NCBI RefSeq assembly: GCF_024721115.1
Contig: NZ_JAMDHK010000009.1
Location: forward strand, 1 to 64,000
Reading direction: 5' to 3'
Origin: Salipiger pentaromativorans
Lineage (GTDB): Bacteria; Pseudomonadota; Alphaproteobacteria; Rhodobacterales; Rhodobacteraceae
Length of the DNA: 64,000 nucleotides
The notes beneath the pieces were generated by a model, which saw only the letters and a program-made list of their open reading frames with translations, ran no database searches and had not been told where the DNA came from. Positions 60,518 to 64,000 of the stretch are shown piece after piece. The position numbers were made by a program, and so were the translations under genes. How positions within the stretch are numbered: the first letter of the stretch is position 1; each line of letters begins with the position of its first letter.

Positions 60518-61495
60518 TTACCCCGCCGTACCGGCCTTGCCGCTGCCGATCATGGCGCAGAGCAGTTCGAACATGATCGACACGCCCAGGAAGGCGGTTC
60601 CGCCGCTGGGGTCGAAGGGCGGCGAGACCTCGACCAGATCGGCACCGACAATCGTCAGCCCATCCAGCTCGCGCACCACCTGAAGCGCCTGATAGCTGTT
60701 CGGACCGCCCACCTCGGGCGTGCCGGTGCCGGGCGCAAAGGTCGGGTCCACGAAGTCGATGTCATAGCTCACATAGCAGGGGGCGCTGCCGACGATGTCG
60801 CGGGCCTCGGCCATCACATCGGCCACGCCGCGGGCATGGAATTCCTCGATGGGAATGATGCGGATGCCGTTGGCGGCGGCGAAGTCGCGATCCTCGCGGT
60901 CGTACATCGTGCCGCGGATGCCGATCTGCACCACATGTTTGGGATCGAGCAGCCCCTCTTCCACGGCGCGGCGGAACGGCGTGCCATGGGTATACATCGT
61001 GCCGCCGAAATAGGAGTGATAGAGGTCGGTGTGGCTGTCGAAATGCACCATGCCGAGCGCCGTGTCATGGCCAAGTGCGCGCAGCACGGGCAAGGAGGTC
61101 AGATGATCGCCCCCGGCGGTCAGCGGGCGCGTGCCATTGCGCATGAGCCGGCCGTAAAAGGCGGTGATCCGTTCCATGCTGTCGAGAATATCCGCCGGGT
61201 TCGGCCCGACATCGCCCAGATCGGCGCAGGCTCTGGTCTCGAAGGGGCGTAGCCCGGTCACCGGATGTTCGGCGCGGATCATGGTCGAGGCGTCGCGTAG
61301 CTGGCGCGGCCCGTGGCGGGGGCCCGGGCGGTTGGTGGTGCCGCTGTCCCAGGGCACGCCCACGATGCCGATCTCCACCTCTCCGAAACGCGCGTGGTCC
61401 GGCTCGATCAGCGGCAGACGCATGAAGCTGGGAATGCCCGCGTAGCGCGGCAGCTCGAAACCGGACACGGGATGAAAGAAGGGGGCGGTCGTCAT
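60518..61495 (-). CDS. speB: Agmatinase family ureohydrolase
   Basis: 325 residues. The manganese ligands are in GGDHLTSLPVL (about 134-144), HFDSHTDLYH (about 157-166) and SYDIDFVDPTFAPGTGTPEVGG (about 238-259). The N-terminal FELPRYAGIPSFMRLPL is typical of the long agmatinase/guanidinobutyrase branch. It hydrolyses a guanidino compound to urea and an amine. Agmatine is the default guess, guanidinobutyrate or guanidinopropionate are possible; the symbol is tentative. The start at 61495 matches the family; the frame continues upstream without support. Confidence 0.88.
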   Translation of the reverse strand: MTTAPFFHPVSGFELPRYAGIPSFMRLPLIEPDHARFGEVEIGIVGVPWDSGTTNRPGPRHGPRQLRDASTMIRAEHPVTGLRPFETRACADLGDVGPNPADILDSMERITAFYGRLMRNGTRPLTAGGDHLTSLPVLRALGHDTALGMVHFDSHTDLYHSYFGGTMYTHGTPFRRAVEEGLLDPKHVVQIGIRGTMYDREDRDFAAANGIRIIPIEEFHARGVADVMAEARDIVGSAPCYVSYDIDFVDPTFAPGTGTPEVGGPNSYQALQVVRELDGLTIVGADLVEVSPPFDPSGGTAFLGVSIMFELLCAMIGSGKAGTAG

Positions 61496-61566
61496 GAGGC
61501 TTCCTTGCAGAGACAGCTTGCGCCGAGAGCAAAACTTTTGTCCGCGATTTGCAAGCGCTTTGCGGC

Positions 61567-62271
61567 CTATCGGTCTTCCGGCTCGCTTTGCAGCAGCACC
61601 ACGCGCGACTGCGAGGCGAATTCGCGCCGCAGGATCACCGTCAGCGTCACCAGCGTGGCAAGGATCAGCGCCCCCGCGCCCAGCAGCCAGGCGGCCGACG
61701 CAATCCCGAAATAGACCACCCGCAGGCCGCGATTGTAGCTGCGCGCGGCGAGGATGTTCAGCTCTGCCGCCTTGGCGGCGCGGGCATAGGCGGTTTCGTC
61801 CGGGTCGTTGGGCACCGCGCCCATCATCACCGAGCAATAGCCGAACAGGCGGTTCGACCAGACGAATTTCAGAAAGGCGTTGGCGGCGAAGAGCAGGGTG
61901 AGCAGCAGCTTCACCTCCCAGACGATCACCGGCGCGTCGCCTGCCGCCAGATCGCCCGCCACGCCGCGTAGCTGATCGGCATTGCCGAGCAGCGCAAAGA
62001 TCCCGCCGATGGCGATCATCGAGGCGGAGGCGAAGAAAGCGGTGCTCTGGCGCAGCGAGGCGACGATCTGGGAATCGAAGATGCGCGGCTGGCGGGTGAC
62101 GAATTCACGCATCCAGAGCCGCCGGTAATGCGCCATCAGCCGCGACACCGAGGGCCGGCGCGCGGGCGGATGCTCGACCACCCAGGAACTGCCGAGCCAG
62201 GTGATCGCCAGAAACAGCGTCGCGGCCAGGTCGAGCGCGGTGAAATCGCCGAACTGATCGAGCCAGATCAT
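61567..62271 (-). CDS. DUF599 domain-containing membrane protein
   Basis: 234 residues with four to five membrane helices. MAHYRRLWMREFVTRQPRIFDSQIVASLRQSTAFFASASMIAIGG near 47 is the family core, and VWEVKLLLTLLFAANAFLKFVWSNRLFGYCSVMMGAVP follows. Function unknown. It lies four bases after the stop of the HemJ-like gene, an apparent two-gene unit. Confidence 0.9.
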   Translation of the reverse strand: MIWLDQFGDFTALDLAATLFLAITWLGSSWVVEHPPARRPSVSRLMAHYRRLWMREFVTRQPRIFDSQIVASLRQSTAFFASASMIAIGGIFALLGNADQLRGVAGDLAAGDAPVIVWEVKLLLTLLFAANAFLKFVWSNRLFGYCSVMMGAVPNDPDETAYARAAKAAELNILAARSYNRGLRVVYFGIASAAWLLGAGALILATLVTLTVILRREFASQSRVVLLQSEPEDR

Positions 62272-62275
62272 GCGG

Positions 62276-62686
62276 TCAGAACGGTTTGACCACCACGACC
62301 CAGAGGATCGCGATGGCGCCGATCACGCTGACTTCGTTGAAGATACGCAGGAACAGCTCGGATTCCGCGAAGATGCCGCGCCGGGCGCGGATCACCAGCC
62401 GTCCGGTCCAGATGTAATGCACCGCCAGAAGCGCCACGAGCGCGATCTTGAGATGCACCCAGCCGGGCCAGCCCAGAAGCCAGGCCAGCCAGAGCCCGGT
62501 GGCGATGGCGATCACCGCGAGCCCTGCGGAAAACCGGTAGAGCCGGACGGTCAGATCGCCCAGCGGGCCGAATTCGCCCAGCCGCGTGTATTCGCGCTTC
62601 CAGTAGATCAGCGCGCGCGGCACCGCGAAGATGGAGGTCATCCATCCCATGACGCAGAGAATGTGTATGATCTTTACCCAATCCAT
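62276..62686 (-). CDS. HemJ/UPF0093-like (CopD family) membrane protein
   Basis: 136 residues with four membrane helices. VKIIHILCVMGWMTSIFAVPRALIYW with H8 is the UPF0093 start; RLYRFSAGLAVIAIATGLWL and GWVHLKIALVALLAVHYIW match the heme-binding helices of HemJ, the protoporphyrinogen IX oxidase of many alphaproteobacteria. It diverges from classic HemJ in the N-terminal part, so it may be a paralogue. The ATG at 62686 fits the family. Confidence 0.82.
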   Translation of the reverse strand: MDWVKIIHILCVMGWMTSIFAVPRALIYWKREYTRLGEFGPLGDLTVRLYRFSAGLAVIAIATGLWLAWLLGWPGWVHLKIALVALLAVHYIWTGRLVIRARRGIFAESELFLRIFNEVSVIGAIAILWVVVVKPF

Positions 62687-62765
62687 ACGGCAGTAGTGAT
62701 CTGTTTTCCGCGCCAAGCGCAAGGTGGCGCGGGCGCGCAGGGGAAAAGCGCTGGCGGAATCGGGA

Positions 62766-62790
62766 AATTGGTTATATCACCTGACCAATT
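62766..62790. promoter_or_regulatory. Inverted repeat upstream of the GlcD-like gene (possible GntR-type operator)
   Basis: Arms AATTGGT (62766-62772) and ACCAATT (62784-62790) are perfect inverted repeats around an 11-base spacer that includes TATATC. It ends 18 bases before the ATG, covering the expected promoter. GntR/FadR-type regulators of glycolate and lactate genes use TTGGT...ACCAA operators, so this assignment is plausible. Confidence 0.6.
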
Positions 62791-62807
62791 CTAGGGAGGA
62801 TCGTCCG

Positions 62808-64000
62808 ATGCAGATGCCGGAGCCCGATGCACGGGTGCTGTCGCGCAAGGCCCAGATCGTGGCGCGCCTGCGCGGCGTGCTGCCCGCCGACGCGGTGATC
62901 GAGGATGCGATGGAGACGCGCGCCTATGAGTGCGATGCGTTGACCGCCTATCGTTGCCCGCCGCTTTGCGCCGTGCTGCCCTCCTCCACCGAAGAGGTCG
63001 CGGCGGTTCTGACCATCTGCCACGAAGAGGGCGTCCCGGTGGTGCCGCGCGGCTCGGGCACCTCGCTGGCGGGGGGAGCGCTGCCCACGGCGGATTCGGT
63101 GATCCTGGGGGTGGCCCGGATGAACGCGGTGCTGGAAACCGATTATGCCAACCGCATCATCCGGGTGCAGACCGGCCGCACGAATCTGAGCGTGACCGGC
63201 GCGGTGGAGGAAGGGGATTTCTTCTACGCGCCCGACCCGTCGTCGCAGCTCGCCTGCGCCATCGCGGGCAATATCGCGATGAACTCGGGCGGGGCGCATT
63301 GCCTGAAATACGGCGTGACGACCAACAATCTGCTGGGCGTTACCATGGTGCTGATGGACGGCACGGTGGTGGAGCTGGGCGGCGCGCATCTGGATGCGGG
63401 CGGGCTGGACCTGCTGGGGGTGATCTGCGGCTCCGAGGGGCAGCTTGGCGTGGTGACCGAGGCCACGCTGCGCATCCTGCGCAAACCCGAGGGCGCGCGG
63501 CCGGTGCTGATGGGCTTCGCCGCGAACGAGGTGGCGGGGGAATGCGTGTCCGACATCATCAAGGCGGGCGTGCTGCCGGTGGCCATCGAGTTCATGGACC
63601 GGCCCTGTATCGAGGCGACCGAAGCCTTTGCCAAGGCCGGATATCCGATGTGCGAGGCGCTGCTGATCGTCGAAGTCGAGGGCTCGGAGGCGGAGATTGC
63701 CGAGCAACTCGGGCTGATCCTGCAGATCGCGCGCAGGCACAATCCGGTGGAGCTGCGCGAGGCGCGGGATGCGGATGAGGCGGCGCGGATCTGGCTGGGC
63801 CGCAAGAGCGCCTTCGGCGCCATGGGGCAGATCAACGACTACATGTGTCTGGACGGGACGATCCCGGTCTCGGCACTGCCGCAGGTGCTGCGGCGCATCG
63901 GCGAGATGTCGAAGGAATTCGGGCTGGACGTGGGAAATGTGTTCCATGCCGGCGACGGCAATATGCATCCGCTGATCCTGTTCGACGCGAACAAGCCCGG
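62808..64000 (+). CDS. glcD: FAD-linked oxidase, glycolate oxidase subunit GlcD-like (cut by window end)
   Basis: The frame is open from the ATG at 62808 (AGGGAGGA seven bases upstream) to the window end, 397 codons, of about 480 expected. VLPSSTEEVAAVLTICHEEGVPVVPRGSGTSLAGGALP (about 57-94) is the FAD-binding part. FYAPDPSSQLACAIAGNIAMNSGGAHCLKYGVTTNNLLG (about 139-177) is the most diagnostic GlcD segment. GNVFHAGDGNMHPL near 378 is the C-terminal catalytic histidine region. It oxidises glycolate or D-lactate. GlcE and GlcF are expected downstream, outside the window. Confidence 0.9.
   Translation, partial: MQMPEPDARVLSRKAQIVARLRGVLPADAVIEDAMETRAYECDALTAYRCPPLCAVLPSSTEEVAAVLTICHEEGVPVVPRGSGTSLAGGALPTADSVILGVARMNAVLETDYANRIIRVQTGRTNLSVTGAVEEGDFFYAPDPSSQLACAIAGNIAMNSGGAHCLKYGVTTNNLLGVTMVLMDGTVVELGGAHLDAGGLDLLGVICGSEGQLGVVTEATLRILRKPEGARPVLMGFAANEVAGECVSDIIKAGVLPVAIEFMDRPCIEATEAFAKAGYPMCEALLIVEVEGSEAEIAEQLGLILQIARRHNPVELREARDADEAARIWLGRKSAFGAMGQINDYMCLDGTIPVSALPQVLRRIGEMSKEFGLDVGNVFHAGDGNMHPLILFDANKP

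Overview
The window looks like chromosomal DNA from a member of the Rhodobacteraceae (Alphaproteobacteria, roseobacter group). It is GC-rich and densely coded. Many genes overlap by four bases (ATGA or GTGA). The gene set is typical of that family: a type II lumazine synthase behind an FMN riboswitch, methylmalonyl-CoA epimerase beside a DUF1467 protein, COQ9 beside rpsU, DUF1285, DUF2794 and DUF6478 proteins, a GT14/DUF5928 glycosyltransferase and RTX proteins. I saw no complete transposon, prophage, rRNA operon or CRISPR array. One tRNA, tRNA-Leu(UAG), is present.

Layout. 1-1,275: a small AT-richer accessory patch with a membrane protein and a Tat-signal protein, both unrecognised. 1,276-7,580: FMN riboswitch and ribH, nitroreductase, EI24 membrane protein, DUF1467 and mce, a response regulator, and the DUF1501/DUF1800 pair. 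7,714-11,544: late cobalamin genes (cbiB and a phosphatase on minus; cobU, cobT and cobS on plus) diverging from a 43-base gap. 11,620-15,806: a GSCFA protein, a GNSH-motif protein, and an SGNH-esterase/RTX protein with an exact 306-bp tandem repeat. 15,818-21,145: PLP dehydratase, LOG-family protein, membrane nucleotide-sugar epimerase/dehydratase, and asd with its terminator. 21,321-26,095: two facing genes sharing a domain (one with a ribbon-helix-helix N terminus), carbonic anhydrase, M17 aminopeptidase and NlpC/P60 peptidase. 26,141-32,169: two quinone oxidoreductases, DUF2189, COQ9, rpsU and a DUF900 hydrolase. 32,166-38,858: a four-gene MoxR/DUF58/DUF4159/BatA-like operon. 38,927-47,964: DUF1285, an SDR facing a TetR regulator, sulfotransferase facing GT14/DUF5928, HIT, an orphan ABC ATPase, a CHCC zinc protein, AEC transporter, YaiI-type protein and HAD hydrolase. 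47,989-55,344: MFS, zapE, a possible non-coding transcript, LysM and rhodanese-like proteins, folC, accD and a CPBP protease. 55,585-64,000: a lipoprotein/DUF6478/hypothetical operon, DMT transporter, Hint protein, tRNA-Leu, a degraded stretch, DUF2794, agmatinase family, DUF599, a HemJ-like protein, and the start of a GlcD-like oxidase cut by the window end.

Most of the window is housekeeping: flavin, cobalamin, folate, fatty acid, lysine/threonine and ubiquinone metabolism. The cell-surface theme comes from the GSCFA/SGNH/RTX cluster, the epimerase, the sulfotransferase and GT14. The parts that look least described are the SGNH trio, the facing pair at 21.6-22.6 kb, the promoter/terminator-bounded minus transcript at 50.45-50.75 kb, and the relic stretch after tRNA-Leu. 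All functional calls rest on motif recognition by eye, without database searches.
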